Shown here: piece by piece, positions 1 through 6,729 of the stretch | Layout of the letters: each line of letters opens with the position of its first letter | Position numbering within the stretch: the first letter of the stretch is position 1 | Origin: Albibeggiatoa sp964388965 | GTDB taxonomy: Bacteria > Pseudomonadota > Gammaproteobacteria > Beggiatoales > Beggiatoaceae | Length of the DNA: 17,927 bases | Assembly (NCBI GenBank): GCA_964388965.1 | Contig: CAYMCP010000072.1 | Span: 1-17,927 of the forward strand | Direction of reading: 5' to 3' | Notes under the pieces: model-generated | Seen by the model: the letters and a program-made list of their open reading frames with translations, nothing else | Told to the model about the DNA's origin: nothing | The model's database searches: none | Translations under genes and position numbers: made by a program

Positions 1-120
1 GATGCAAGCCTATGCTGGAATTGCGTTGGAATAGTTTTTCGGAGTTTTCAGTATAGAACCGATTTGAAGTATAAAAAATATGTTAAACTTTCAAGTTTAA
101 GAAGGATAAAATCGAGAGAG

Positions 121-490
121 ATGCCGTACACAAGTAGTTTAAGTGATAAAGAATGGATGATAATAGAGCCTATATTGTTAGAGCATATCCCAAAGAAAAG
201 ACAAACCCGTCCACTAAAGTGGAAGTATAGAGAGATATTAGATGCTGTGTTGTACCAATTAGAGGATGGCTGTAGCTGGGCGGATTTGCCAAAAGACTTC
301 CCACCCTATTCAACAGTTTACTGGCATTATAAGCAGTGGCGAGATAGCGGTTTAATAGACAAATTGCTGAAAGAACTACATGCACAATTGCGCCAACAGG
401 TAAAAAAAATTTAAGTGGACAAGCTTACTGATAATAGATTCACCAGCCGTGAAAAATACCTGTGATGCAAGTATAGCAACCAAAGGATAG
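121..490 (+). pseudogene. IS5-family transposase remnant (N-terminal part, frameshifted)
   Basis: The first frame (ATG at 121 to stop at 414, 97 aa) starts MPYTSSLSDKEW and contains the DGCSWADLPKDFPPYSTVYW block typical of the N-terminal DUF4096 part of IS5-family (IS427/IS1031-like) transposases. A TTG at 64 would extend the frame, but homologues normally start at the MPYTS-type methionine. After the run of eight A at 402-409 the protein continues in another frame from about 410, with IIDSPAVKNTCDASIATKG. This matches the region around the first catalytic Asp of the family. It ends at TAG 488-490, and the rest of the DDE domain is missing. The A-run may be a programmed frameshift site, as two-ORF IS5 elements use, but the element is dead either way because the second frame stops after about 26 codons. 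Family call from remembered motifs. Confidence 0.85.
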
Positions 491-513
491 AGTTGTCTAC
501 CTTTAAAAAACAA

Positions 514-850
514 TCAGTTAGAGAGGTAAAAATTCCAAAGTCCTGCACAGACACCCAAAATGTTATCATATAAATCCATACTATGGATTCTAAGTTTATT
601 TAGGAGAATTCGGTAGCATTTCATGCCCGCAATGCTGTTTTCAACAGAAACTCTCTCTAGCTATCATTTTGTTATCGTTTTTCTGTTAAATCGGTATTTT
701 TTTTACGTTTATGAGGTATGGATAATTTCTTTGTCTTCTTGTAGTCCTTTGCCAAAGCCTAAAAACCCCAAATCAACCTAGCCAACCTATGCCAGAAATC
801 CAGTATTAAACTCAAATATCTCATATTGAGCGGGGTTCAGGCTAACTTAG
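514..850 (-). pseudogene. Degraded DDE transposase remnant, C-terminal half
   Basis: Read on the minus strand, the sequence from about 660 down to the stop at 514-516 translates without interruption. It gives VSVENSIAGMKCYRIL, then a segment ending CAGLWNFYLSN. This is the C-terminal signature (VENxIAGxKxxRIL ... GLWNF) of DDE_Tnp_4-type IS5-family transposases. Further upstream (about 780-660) recognisable pieces such as LGFLGFGKGLQEDKEIIHTS and KRKKNTDL appear in shifting frames with stops between them. A piece reading LNPAQYEIFEFNTGF at about 790-840 may be the N-terminal end after an internal deletion, but this is uncertain. The remnant begins about 25 bp beyond the point where the upstream plus-strand transposase stops, which suggests one element inserted into or deleted the other. 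It lies opposite in orientation and is certainly non-functional. Confidence 0.75.
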
Positions 851-890
851 ATTTCAAATGGGTTCTATAAGCACAGTATCATGTACTTTT

Positions 891-1013
891 TTCCCGTTCC
901 CACGCGCTGAGACTGTAAAATAACGATTTTTATTATTATAACTTATTGATTTTAAACAACCCTAAATCTAAAAAGTAGGTATTTTTACAGTTTCGATGTA
1001 TGTGAACGAGAAA
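891..1013. repeat. Imperfect inverted repeat, ~30-bp arms
   Basis: The left arm (891-920) and the reverse complement of the right arm (982-1013) share the pattern TTCYCGTTC, then about 10 variable bases, then RACTGTAAAA. About 60 AT-rich bases lie between the arms. A third copy of the motif lies at 12651-12680 in the same orientation as the left arm. The left arm starts like the GTTCCCACGC-type palindromic repeats dispersed in some filamentous sulfur bacteria (from memory). The structure lies directly upstream of the YfiR-like gene, so it could be a miniature transposable element, or it could carry that gene's promoter. Confidence 0.5.
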
Positions 1014-1020
1014 GAATGTT

Positions 1021-1569
1021 ATGCTAAAAAAAACTACAATGTTGACTGTGATTTATTTAATATTTTTCTTTACGATACAATATATCGCTTGGGCAAATTC
1101 AATGAGAGGGAAAGAAGTAGATATTAAAGCCGTGTTTTTATTTAATTTTTCCAGATTTATTACTTGGCCCGAGCAAGCTTTTACTAGCGTAGATAGTGCA
1201 TTCAATATCTGTATATTAGGTCAAAGTCCGTTTGGTGATATTTTGGATAAATTATTACAAAATGAAACAGTAGGCGACCGTCCTGTTGTGTTAAGAGAAT
1301 TTGAGCAATTTAAGCAAACAGGAAAGTGTCATATTCTATACGTGGATGATTCTAAAAAACATGATTTGGATGATATTTTTGCATTTGTGCGAGATAAGCC
1401 TATTTTAACCGTAAGCGATATTGACAAATTTGTGCAAAAAGGCGGAATGATAGGATTTTTTAAACACAACCGAAAAATTCGCTTTTATATCGCTCCGCAA
1501 ACGATACGTAAGGCAAATTTAATTGCAAATAGTAATTTATTACGTGTCGGAGAAATTATGAATCATTAA
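1021..1569 (+). CDS. YfiR-family periplasmic protein (DUF4154)
   Basis: This is a 182-residue protein with an N-terminal hydrophobic stretch (about residues 7-24) that looks like a signal peptide ending near AWA-N. It is followed by the YfiR/DUF4154 hallmark KAVFLFNFSRFITWPE (about 36-51) and the C-terminal pattern GMIGFF...RFYIA...ANLLAN-like. Cys64 and Cys103 are 39 residues apart, the same spacing as the Cys71/Cys110 pair of Pseudomonas YfiR. In that species YfiR represses the diguanylate cyclase YfiN from the periplasm. No YfiN-type cyclase, sensor kinase or TonB receptor lies beside it here: upstream is IS debris, and downstream holA is convergent 7 bp away. It is therefore an orphan, or its partner is elsewhere. 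The family assignment is firm; the signalling partner is unknown. Confidence 0.85.
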   Translation: MLKKTTMLTVIYLIFFFTIQYIAWANSMRGKEVDIKAVFLFNFSRFITWPEQAFTSVDSAFNICILGQSPFGDILDKLLQNETVGDRPVVLREFEQFKQTGKCHILYVDDSKKHDLDDIFAFVRDKPILTVSDIDKFVQKGGMIGFFKHNRKIRFYIAPQTIRKANLIANSNLLRVGEIMNH

Positions 1570-1576
1570 TTTTATA

Positions 1577-2593
1577 TTAAATAACTTTCACTCCTGCGAT
1601 TTGCAACGCTAATTTTAATAATTCATCCCATACGCGACCGGTTGCCATACCCTTTATCATGCGATCTATTTGAGCAGATTGCCTAAGAAAAGAATGCCAT
1701 TTGTGTAAAGAATGCCGTTTTATTGCTTTTTTGACCAAATCCTTGCGTTTATCCCAAATTCGATACTTACGGAAAACTTGTTCCGCTGGCTGTCCATTTT
1801 GCAACGCATAGGCAATTTGTGCCAGATTACGAATTTCTCGATCCAATGCCCACGTTACTAAAACAGGCTCAAAACCCTCTGCTTGTAACCCATTCAATTG
1901 CCTCACAATATGCTTAATATGACCAGCTAAAACACTATCTACCCAGTCAAATATTTCAAAACGTGCATTATCCGCAACCGACTCCGACACTTGATCAAAT
2001 TCAATTTTACCTTCGCCGTACAACAACTTGAGTTTTTCTATTTCTTGCGCACAAGCTAACAAATGCCCTTCAGAACGTTCAGCAATAAAGTGAGTAATAT
2101 CCTGATTCGCTTGTAAACCGTGCCACTGTAAACGCTGACTAACCCAATTTGGTAAATTTTTCGCGTCTATTGGCCAAATTTGTATAATAATTCCAACGTT
2201 ATCTATCGCGATAAACCATTTTGACTTTTGCTTATTTGCATCCTGTTTATCTGCCGTAATGAGCAAAATTGTATCAGCAGGTGGTTTTTGCAAATATGTC
2301 AATAAAACTTTCGCGCCTTCATTACCTAAGTTCTTATTACCTAAACGTAATTCAATTAAACGTCGTTGGGAGAATAAAGATAAATTGTTTGCCTCATCAA
2401 TCAGACTATACCAATTAAAATCTTTTTCTACCGTTAAAATCACCCGTTCAACAAAACCTTGTTGCCGTGCAAAGTAGCGGATTGTATCTCCACATTCCAT
2501 CATTTGTAATGGCTCATCGCCTGTTAATAAAAAAACAGATGCCAAGCCATGTTGTTGTAAATGTTGATTGAGTTGGGTTAGTTTTAACTTCAT
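1577..2593 (-). CDS. holA: DNA polymerase III subunit delta
   Basis: The 338-aa length matches HolA. The N-terminal part (LFLL-TGDEP-L then ARQQGF..R..L) is the usual degenerate ATPase-like fold. The segment NLSLFSQRRLIELRLGN and the following TILLITADKQD are typical of delta subunits, as is the LQAEGFEPVLVTWALDREIR stretch (about residues 235-255). Delta is the wrench that opens the beta clamp in the clamp-loader complex in the cytoplasm. In many gammaproteobacteria holA follows lptE in a leuS-lptE-holA order. Here the upstream neighbour is instead a CZB-domain gene, whose stop codon overlaps the holA start by 4 bp (ATGA at 2590-2593), so the two are translationally coupled. The gene ends 7 bp from the convergent YfiR gene. 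Confidence 0.93.
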   Translation of the reverse strand: MKLKLTQLNQHLQQHGLASVFLLTGDEPLQMMECGDTIRYFARQQGFVERVILTVEKDFNWYSLIDEANNLSLFSQRRLIELRLGNKNLGNEGAKVLLTYLQKPPADTILLITADKQDANKQKSKWFIAIDNVGIIIQIWPIDAKNLPNWVSQRLQWHGLQANQDITHFIAERSEGHLLACAQEIEKLKLLYGEGKIEFDQVSESVADNARFEIFDWVDSVLAGHIKHIVRQLNGLQAEGFEPVLVTWALDREIRNLAQIAYALQNGQPAEQVFRKYRIWDKRKDLVKKAIKRHSLHKWHSFLRQSAQIDRMIKGMATGRVWDELLKLALQIAGVKVI

Positions 2594-2949
2594 GAAAGTC
2601 TGTCTAATTCCAATAATTTACTCGTCAATTCCGCAGAAATACCGTACATTTTGGTAATTGCCATTTGTGCCCCCAAATTATCTCCAGCCGCTTTTTTGCT
2701 TAATGCCTCCTCACCTAATTGATGAAATTGCTCATGAATTTTGAACATGGAATCAAACAGTTCACGCGCTTTTGGATTGTGTAGCTGTACAATTTCTTGT
2801 TTGCCATCACCATACATCCATCTACCTAATTCGCAACTCTGTGCACTCGTACCAGAAAAGTCATTTTCTCCTCTTAATGCAGCATCCAATTCCTTTAAAT
2901 AATGGATATGATCATTAAGACGTTTCATGAAAAAAGTTTTTGTTGTCAT
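2590..2949 (-). CDS. Stand-alone CZB (chemoreceptor zinc-binding) domain protein
   Basis: The 119-aa product is essentially one CZB domain. His14 lies in a LNDHIHYL helix, Cys39 in the motif CELGRWMYG (CxxGxW), and His72 and His76 in HEQFH. These are the 3-His/1-Cys zinc ligands of the family. CZB domains usually sit at the C-terminus of soluble chemoreceptors or diguanylate cyclases (E. coli DgcZ), where zinc binding controls output. Here no output domain, membrane segment or signal peptide is present, so the protein probably senses or buffers zinc (or senses oxidants such as HOCl) and acts on a partner in trans. The start at 2949 has a GAGGAG ribosome site about 10 nt upstream. It forms an overlapping pair with holA. 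A candidate operator lies upstream at 3016-3050. Confidence 0.85.
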   Translation of the reverse strand: MTTKTFFMKRLNDHIHYLKELDAALRGENDFSGTSAQSCELGRWMYGDGKQEIVQLHNPKARELFDSMFKIHEQFHQLGEEALSKKAAGDNLGAQMAITKMYGISAELTSKLLELDRLS

Positions 2950-3015
2950 TATCTAAGGTCTCCTCAAACCTCATTAAAGTGGGATTAGATTTAAAAATGA
3001 TGTGTGATAAATTTC

Positions 3016-3050
3016 TACCCACAATATATTTTATGTTATCCACAACATAT
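3016..3050 (-). promoter_or_regulatory. Pair of direct repeats, 21-bp period, upstream of the CZB gene
   Basis: On the minus strand two 14-mers, ATATGTTGTGGATA (3037-3050) and ATATATTGTGGGTA (3016-3029), match at 12 of 14 positions. Their period is exactly 21 bp, which puts both on the same face of the helix. They lie about 70-100 bp upstream of the start of the CZB gene in an AT-rich stretch. This is a plausible regulator binding site. No known consensus was recognised. Confidence 0.35.
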
Positions 3051-3222
3051 CTTATATTATAATTGAGGTTACTACCTAGAAAATTCACAATTAAAATAGT
3101 TTTTTTCTGCAAGCTATAATCATCATAAAATCAGTGAATCTTTTGGCTGTATTGGAAACGACTAAAGTTATTTTACCTTTAAAATCAAAATGTTATCCTA
3201 AGTTGATTAGAACACTACATTT

Positions 3223-4173
3223 TCATTTTGTAGACAATACGATTTTACCGCGTGTATGCAGAGTTTGACTGAGTTCATGCGCTTTGGCGACTTCATCTAA
3301 ACTTAACGTGTGACTAATGTGTGTGGAGAGTTTCTCGGCTTCGATTAATTGAGTAATGTGTTCTAACTGCGTCACATTCGGCTCAACAAACACGTAATGA
3401 AATTGAATTTGTTGTTTTTCAATCCACTCGGTTTCCCCTTGCGTTGCGCGTAGCGACACCATACGTCCCCCTTTTTTAATACAAGCATAACTTTTTTGTA
3501 ACGTCTCGTCGCCAAAACAATCGAATATCACATCTACACCATCGGGTGCAATTTTCTGGCAGCTATTTACAAAATCTTCTTGATAATCAATGATTTCATC
3601 AGCTCCAAGCTGTCTTAAATAATCATGATTTTGTTTGCTGGCTAATCCAATTACTTTCACACCAGCAACTTTTGCTAATTGCACTGCAAAACTACCCACT
3701 CCTCCTGATGCCCCTAAAATTAAAATTGTTTCACCTTGTTGAATATTTACGGCACCATAAATTGATTGATAAGCTGTCAACGCCGCCAAAGGTACAGAAG
3801 CCGCCTGCTCATAAGGCATGTTTTGTGGTTTGCGCGTAATGTAACTTTCTGGTAACGCAATATATTCAGCATAAGTGCCGTGCTGCACAATCGGACGACG
3901 GCAATATCCATACACTTGATCACCAACCTGAAAACGCCGCGCACTAAATCCAACCGTTTCTACTTCTCCCGCCATATCCCAACCTAAAATAATAGGCAAT
4001 TGGTGCGGTATACGCTTAACCAAACCACCTTGCCTAATTTTCCAATCGACAGGATTAACGCCAATCGCTTTAATTTTAACTAAAACTTCAGCTTCTCCAA
4101 CTTCTGGTTTAGGTACATCGGTAATTTGTAATTTGTCAGTGCCACCATATTCGTTGATAATGACCGCTTTCAT
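3223..4173 (-). CDS. NADP-dependent quinone oxidoreductase-type MDR protein (zinc-less)
   Basis: This is a medium-chain dehydrogenase/reductase of about 316 aa. It opens MKAVIINEYGG. It has the GroES-like domain signature IKAIGVNPVDWKIRQG, the family block PIILGWDMAGEV, and the Rossmann nucleotide motif LGASGGVGSFAVQLA followed by GADEIIDY and DVIFDCFG. The catalytic-zinc Cys/His set of true alcohol dehydrogenases is absent, as in quinone oxidoreductases and zeta-crystallins, so the likely reaction is NADPH-dependent reduction of a quinone or enone. The open frame extends to 4299, but the start at 4173 is preferred because GGAG lies 9 nt upstream and the family begins with MKA. ATGs at 4179 and 4188 are alternatives. 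It is divergent from lysC across about 140 bp. The physiological substrate cannot be told. Confidence 0.85.
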   Translation of the reverse strand: MKAVIINEYGGTDKLQITDVPKPEVGEAEVLVKIKAIGVNPVDWKIRQGGLVKRIPHQLPIILGWDMAGEVETVGFSARRFQVGDQVYGYCRRPIVQHGTYAEYIALPESYITRKPQNMPYEQAASVPLAALTAYQSIYGAVNIQQGETILILGASGGVGSFAVQLAKVAGVKVIGLASKQNHDYLRQLGADEIIDYQEDFVNSCQKIAPDGVDVIFDCFGDETLQKSYACIKKGGRMVSLRATQGETEWIEKQQIQFHYVFVEPNVTQLEHITQLIEAEKLSTHISHTLSLDEVAKAHELSQTLHTRGKIVLSTK

Positions 4174-4315
4174 TCTCATTTTCTCCATTGTGCTACAACA
4201 AAATAATAACACTTCGTTGAAATATGTGGAAACCTTAAACAGACAATCTTGCTTTATATCTTTGGAAAAATAGTGTTTAATACGTCTAAGTCTAGCCAAT
4301 ATTAAAGGATTAACA

Positions 4316-5536
4316 ATGGCACTGGTTGTACAAAAGTATGGTGGTACTTCGGTTGGCTCAATCGATAAAATTCATCATGTCGCGGATAAAGTCATAGCAA
4401 CACGTAGTCAAGGACACGATGTAGTCGTTGTTGTCTCTGCCATGAGCGGTGAAACTAATCGCCTTGTTGATATGGCAAAATCTATTGCAGACCCACCTAA
4501 TGCACGAGAATTTGATGTACTACTTTCTACGGGCGAACAAGTTACAATTGCTTTATTGAGCATGGTACTAGACGCTAAAGCCTGTCCAGTACGTTCGTAT
4601 ACTGGTTGGCAGGTACGCATTCAAACTGATGATGCCTACAATAAAGCGCGTATTAGACATATCGATGAGCATAATATTCGTGAAGATTTAAAACAAGGGC
4701 GCGTCGTAGTCGTTGCGGGATTTCAAGGCATTGATGATAATAACAATATTACTACGCTGGGGCGTGGCGGTTCAGATACGACAGCCGTAGCTATTGCTGC
4801 TGCACTCAAAGCCGATGAATGCCAAATCTACACAGATGTGGACGGTGTGTATACGACAGACCCTAGAGTTGTCCCTCATGCGCGTCGTTTGGATCAAATT
4901 TGTTTTGAGGAAATGTTGGAATTAGCTAGTTTAGGTGCGAAAGTATTACAAATTCGTTCAGTGGAATTCGCTAGTAAATATAATGTACCATTACGTGTAC
5001 TCTCATCATTTCAGGAAGGCTCAGGGACGCTCATCGTGCCAGAGGATCAAATTATGGAACAAGCATTAATTTCAGGTATAGCCTTTAATCGTGACGAAGC
5101 TAAATTAACCGTGCTGGGCGTGCCTGATAAACCGGGTACCGCTTATAAAATTTTAGGTCCTATTTCTGAGGCTAATATTGAAATAGATATGATTATCCAA
5201 AATACGGCGGCTGATGGTACAACCGACTTTACTTTTACCGTACATCGTAATGATTTTAAACGGGCACACGGTATTTTAAATGCGACAGCACAAGAGTTGG
5301 GTGCGCGTGAAGTGCTCGGCGATGATCGTATTGTCAAAATTTCTGTAGTTGGTGTGGGAATGCGTTCTCATGCCGGCATTGCTAGCAAAATGTTTGGCGC
5401 GTTAGCCGATGAAGGTATTAATATCCAAATGATTTCTACCTCTGAAATTAAGGTTTCCATTGTGGTAGATGAAAAATACTTAGAATTAGGCGTTAGAGTA
5501 TTACACAAGGCTTTTGGTTTGGAGGAGGCCGCGTAG
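4316..5536 (+). CDS. lysC: Aspartate kinase, lysine-sensitive type with two ACT domains
   Basis: The 406-aa product starts MALVVQKYGGTSVGS, the kinase signature. It then carries STGEQVTIALLSM, GFQGID, TTLGRGGSDTTAVA and YTDVDGVYTTDPR (about residues 150-185), which build the ATP and aspartate sites. The C-terminal third (from about 260) has two ACT repeats with LTVLGVPDKPG and ISVVGVGMRSHAG, used in allosteric feedback. It phosphorylates aspartate, the first step to lysine, threonine, methionine and diaminopimelate. The length fits a mono-functional kinase, not a kinase-homoserine dehydrogenase fusion. The start has AAAGGA about 7 nt upstream. csrA begins 42 bp downstream on the same strand, the usual gammaproteobacterial order. 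Confidence 0.96.
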   Translation: MALVVQKYGGTSVGSIDKIHHVADKVIATRSQGHDVVVVVSAMSGETNRLVDMAKSIADPPNAREFDVLLSTGEQVTIALLSMVLDAKACPVRSYTGWQVRIQTDDAYNKARIRHIDEHNIREDLKQGRVVVVAGFQGIDDNNNITTLGRGGSDTTAVAIAAALKADECQIYTDVDGVYTTDPRVVPHARRLDQICFEEMLELASLGAKVLQIRSVEFASKYNVPLRVLSSFQEGSGTLIVPEDQIMEQALISGIAFNRDEAKLTVLGVPDKPGTAYKILGPISEANIEIDMIIQNTAADGTTDFTFTVHRNDFKRAHGILNATAQELGAREVLGDDRIVKISVVGVGMRSHAGIASKMFGALADEGINIQMISTSEIKVSIVVDEKYLELGVRVLHKAFGLEEAA

Positions 5537-5578
5537 TTTAGGATGAACTAAGCACCAAAAATTAACGGAGGAACTGTT
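5537..5578 (+). promoter_or_regulatory. csrA leader with GGA motifs overlapping the ribosome site
   Basis: The 42-nt gap between lysC and csrA contains GGA at about 5541, and a strong ribosome site ACGGAGGAAC ending about 7 nt before the csrA ATG, which itself contains two GGA triplets. CsrA binds GGA-containing sites over ribosome sites of its targets, including its own mRNA in E. coli. Autoregulation here is an inference from the motif alone. Confidence 0.4.
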
Positions 5579-5770
5579 ATGTTAATATTGACAAGGCGTG
5601 TTGGAGAATCACTGATGATTGGAGATGACATCACGGTGACGGTGCTAGGCGTAAAGGGAAATCAGGTGCGAATCGGTGTCAATGCGCCTAAGGATGTGGC
5701 GGTTCACCGAGAGGAAATTTATCAACGCATCCAGCAAGAAAAACTCCCTGAAGATGATAAAGATAATTAA
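5579..5770 (+). CDS. csrA: Carbon storage regulator, RNA-binding protein
   Basis: This 63-aa protein begins MLILTRRVGESLMIGDDI and carries the conserved VRIGVNAPKDVAVHREEIY. The family's RNA-contacting residues are present: Arg6/Arg7 near the N-terminus and Val-His-Arg-Glu in the second contact strand. CsrA/RsmA dimers bind GGA motifs in mRNA leaders and control translation of central carbon, motility and biofilm genes. It sits directly behind lysC with a strong GGAGG ribosome site. In E. coli a tRNA-Ser gene follows csrA; here none is visible in the 60 bp before the next gene. Confidence 0.98.
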   Translation: MLILTRRVGESLMIGDDITVTVLGVKGNQVRIGVNAPKDVAVHREEIYQRIQQEKLPEDDKDN

Positions 5771-5830
5771 TTTTATCTTGTTTTACGTGAAAAATCACTT
5801 TCTTCATTAGCTATATAAAGATTAATATCC

Positions 5831-6613
5831 ATGAATACACTGCCTCAAGAATTTATTGGTTTCGCCCATCGTCTCGCAGACGCCAGTAGTACGGTCATTC
5901 GCCAATATTTTCGCACACCGATTAGTGTTGATGATAAGCCTGATAGCAGTCCGGTGACAATTGCCGACCGTGAAGCAGAACGGGTGATGCGTGAGTTAAT
6001 CCAACAAGCCTATCCACAACATGGTATCTATGGCGAAGAGATGGGGATTAGCAACCAAGATGCAGAATTTATATGGGTACTTGATCCGATTGATGGTACT
6101 AAATCTTTTATTACGGGTAAACCCTTGTTCGGTACGCTGATTGCGCTATTGCATCGTGGTAAACCGATTTTAGGCGTGATTAATCAACCTATTACGGGAG
6201 AACGCTGGATAGGTGGTGTAAATTTGCCAACGACATTAAATCAGCAAACGGTCGTAACAAGAAAATGTGCCACGCTTGGTCAAGCAATTTTATATGCAAC
6301 TACGCCATTAATGTTCAAAGGGCAAGATAAATTGGCTTTTGAACATTTGTGCCAACAAATTAAATTAACATTATATGGTGCAGATTGTTACGCTTACGCA
6401 TTGTTAGCAATGGGATTTGTAGATTTGGTCGTAGAAGCAGATTTGTCACCGTATGATTATTGTTCGCATGTACCGATTATTGAGCGAGCAGGTGGCGTGA
6501 TCACTGATTGGCAAGGTAATGATTTAAATTTAGATTCTGATGGACGTGTGGTTGCAGCAGGCGATAAAACCATTCATCAGCAGGTGTTAGGCATTTTAGC
6601 TAATTTTGATTAA
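5831..6613 (+). CDS. hisN: Inositol monophosphatase-family phosphatase, probable histidinol-phosphatase
   Basis: The 260-aa protein has the metal-dependent phosphatase motifs of the IMPase superfamily. Glu69-Glu70 lie in YGEE, WVLDPIDGTKSFI includes Asp85 and Asp88, and the C-terminal SPYDYCSHVPIIERAGG block supplies the last metal ligand. The SSPVTIADREAE segment and the IDGTKSFITGKPLFGTLIA stretch resemble HisN-type histidinol-phosphatases more than SuhB or CysQ, from memory of those families. The likely reaction is therefore histidinol phosphate to histidinol in histidine synthesis, but inositol phosphate or PAP hydrolysis cannot be ruled out. It lies 60 bp after csrA on the same strand and is convergent with acs. 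The superfamily is certain; the exact substrate, and so the symbol, is moderately likely. Confidence 0.75.
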   Translation: MNTLPQEFIGFAHRLADASSTVIRQYFRTPISVDDKPDSSPVTIADREAERVMRELIQQAYPQHGIYGEEMGISNQDAEFIWVLDPIDGTKSFITGKPLFGTLIALLHRGKPILGVINQPITGERWIGGVNLPTTLNQQTVVTRKCATLGQAILYATTPLMFKGQDKLAFEHLCQQIKLTLYGADCYAYALLAMGFVDLVVEADLSPYDYCSHVPIIERAGGVITDWQGNDLNLDSDGRVVAAGDKTIHQQVLGILANFD

Positions 6614-6647
6614 TCAATTAAAAAATCGATTGTAGAACTCAACCTAA

Positions 6648-6700
6648 AGAGACAAGACACGCCTTGCCTCTACTATAGCGCGCCCCAGCAGAAAGCTGGG
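6648..6700. repeat. Two adjacent hairpins between convergent genes
   Basis: The first hairpin (6648-6671) pairs AGAGACAAG with CTTGCCTCT around a 6-nt loop with one A-C mismatch. It resembles the dispersed palindromic repeats built on AGAGACAAGGC...CTTGTCTCT seen in several bacteria (from memory). The second (6684-6700) is a perfect CCCAGC-AGAAA-GCTGGG stem-loop. Neither has a strong U-tract, so a terminator role between hisN and acs is possible but unproven. Confidence 0.5.
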
Positions 6701-6729
6701 ACTATGAAAATAGCGTTATTTAAAAATAA

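Noticed and set aside
1..34. Possible C-terminal tail of a gene ending at TAG 32-34 (MQAYAGIALE)
   Set aside because: Only about ten codons are inside the window, and nothing else supports a gene there.
2915..3112. 65-codon open frame upstream of and overlapping the CZB gene (-)
   Set aside because: No family resemblance and no good ribosome site. It overlaps the CZB start and the probable regulatory region.
4174..4299. 42-residue N-terminal extension of the quinone oxidoreductase-like protein
   Set aside because: Homologues begin at MKA, and GGAG lies at proper spacing before 4173.
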